Shown: positions 13,329 through 13,332 of the stretch, one piece after another
Layout of the letters: each line of letters starts with the position of its first letter
Position numbering within the stretch: position 1 is the stretch's first letter
From: Lentisphaeria bacterium
Lineage (GTDB): Bacteria; Verrucomicrobiota; Lentisphaeria; Oligosphaerales; Oligosphaeraceae
Length of the DNA: 13,332 bases
Direction of reading: 5' to 3'
Assembly: GCA_016303095.1 (NCBI GenBank)
Contig: JAEDMH010000059.1
Span: forward strand, 1 to 13,332
The notes under the pieces: model-generated
Databases searched by the model: none
The model's input: the letters and a program-made list of their open reading frames with translations, nothing else
Told to the model about the DNA's origin: nothing
Made by a program: the position numbers and the translations under genes

Positions 13329-13332
13329 CCTC

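Overview
This is a GC-rich bacterial window (one sampled line of coding sequence in era is 62% GC) with tightly packed genes. I recognise 11 genes to family or better, and two small ORFs (74 and 82 aa) have no family I can name. The lineage cannot be fixed from single-copy genes by eye. The ACACGGAG-type intergenic repeats remind me of PVC-group genomes such as Lentisphaerota, but this is an impression only.

Layout. Positions 1-470 are a compound, gene-free repeat region: TCTAGA-rich arrays flank GGGG/CCCC-rich units, ACACGGA-type units and a 33-nt hairpin. A T/G-rich leader (471-750) follows. Next is a + strand cofactor block: pdxS-pdxT (PLP synthase), then bioB-bioD-bioA (late biotin synthesis), then a 74-aa single-span membrane protein and a beta-lactamase-fold serine hydrolase. 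Two minus-strand genes converge on it: an EamA/DMT permease and the 16S rRNA m5C methyltransferase rsmB, separated by a second copy of the repeat module (about 7664-7837). A G-run cluster sits over the rsmB start. Diverging from rsmB is a + strand operon: exported coiled-coil/LysM protein, 82-aa hypothetical, GTPase era, and comF overlapping era by 13 nt. The window ends with a minus-strand AAA ATPase/DUF4143 gene of lower GC (47% in one sampled line), with a readable promoter and two 18-nt direct repeats.

How the genes work together. PdxT releases ammonia from glutamine for PdxS to make PLP. BioA is a PLP enzyme making DAPA from KAPA, BioD closes the ureido ring, and BioB inserts sulfur. The window therefore holds a cofactor supply next to one of its users. 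No bioF, bioC or bioH is visible, so pimeloyl supply must be elsewhere, unless the bio-linked esterase-like hydrolase contributes (speculative). RsmB and Era both serve 16S rRNA/30S maturation.

Most worth a second look: the duplicated intergenic repeat module, whose hairpins keep pairing while stem or loop sequence changes; a marked G-to-C switch in synonymous codon choice along transcription units (Leu TTG in pdxS, CTC at the end of bioB); C/G homopolymer tracts inside coding regions; and the paired 18-nt repeats over the ATPase promoter. I see no CRISPR array, tRNA, rRNA or transposase.
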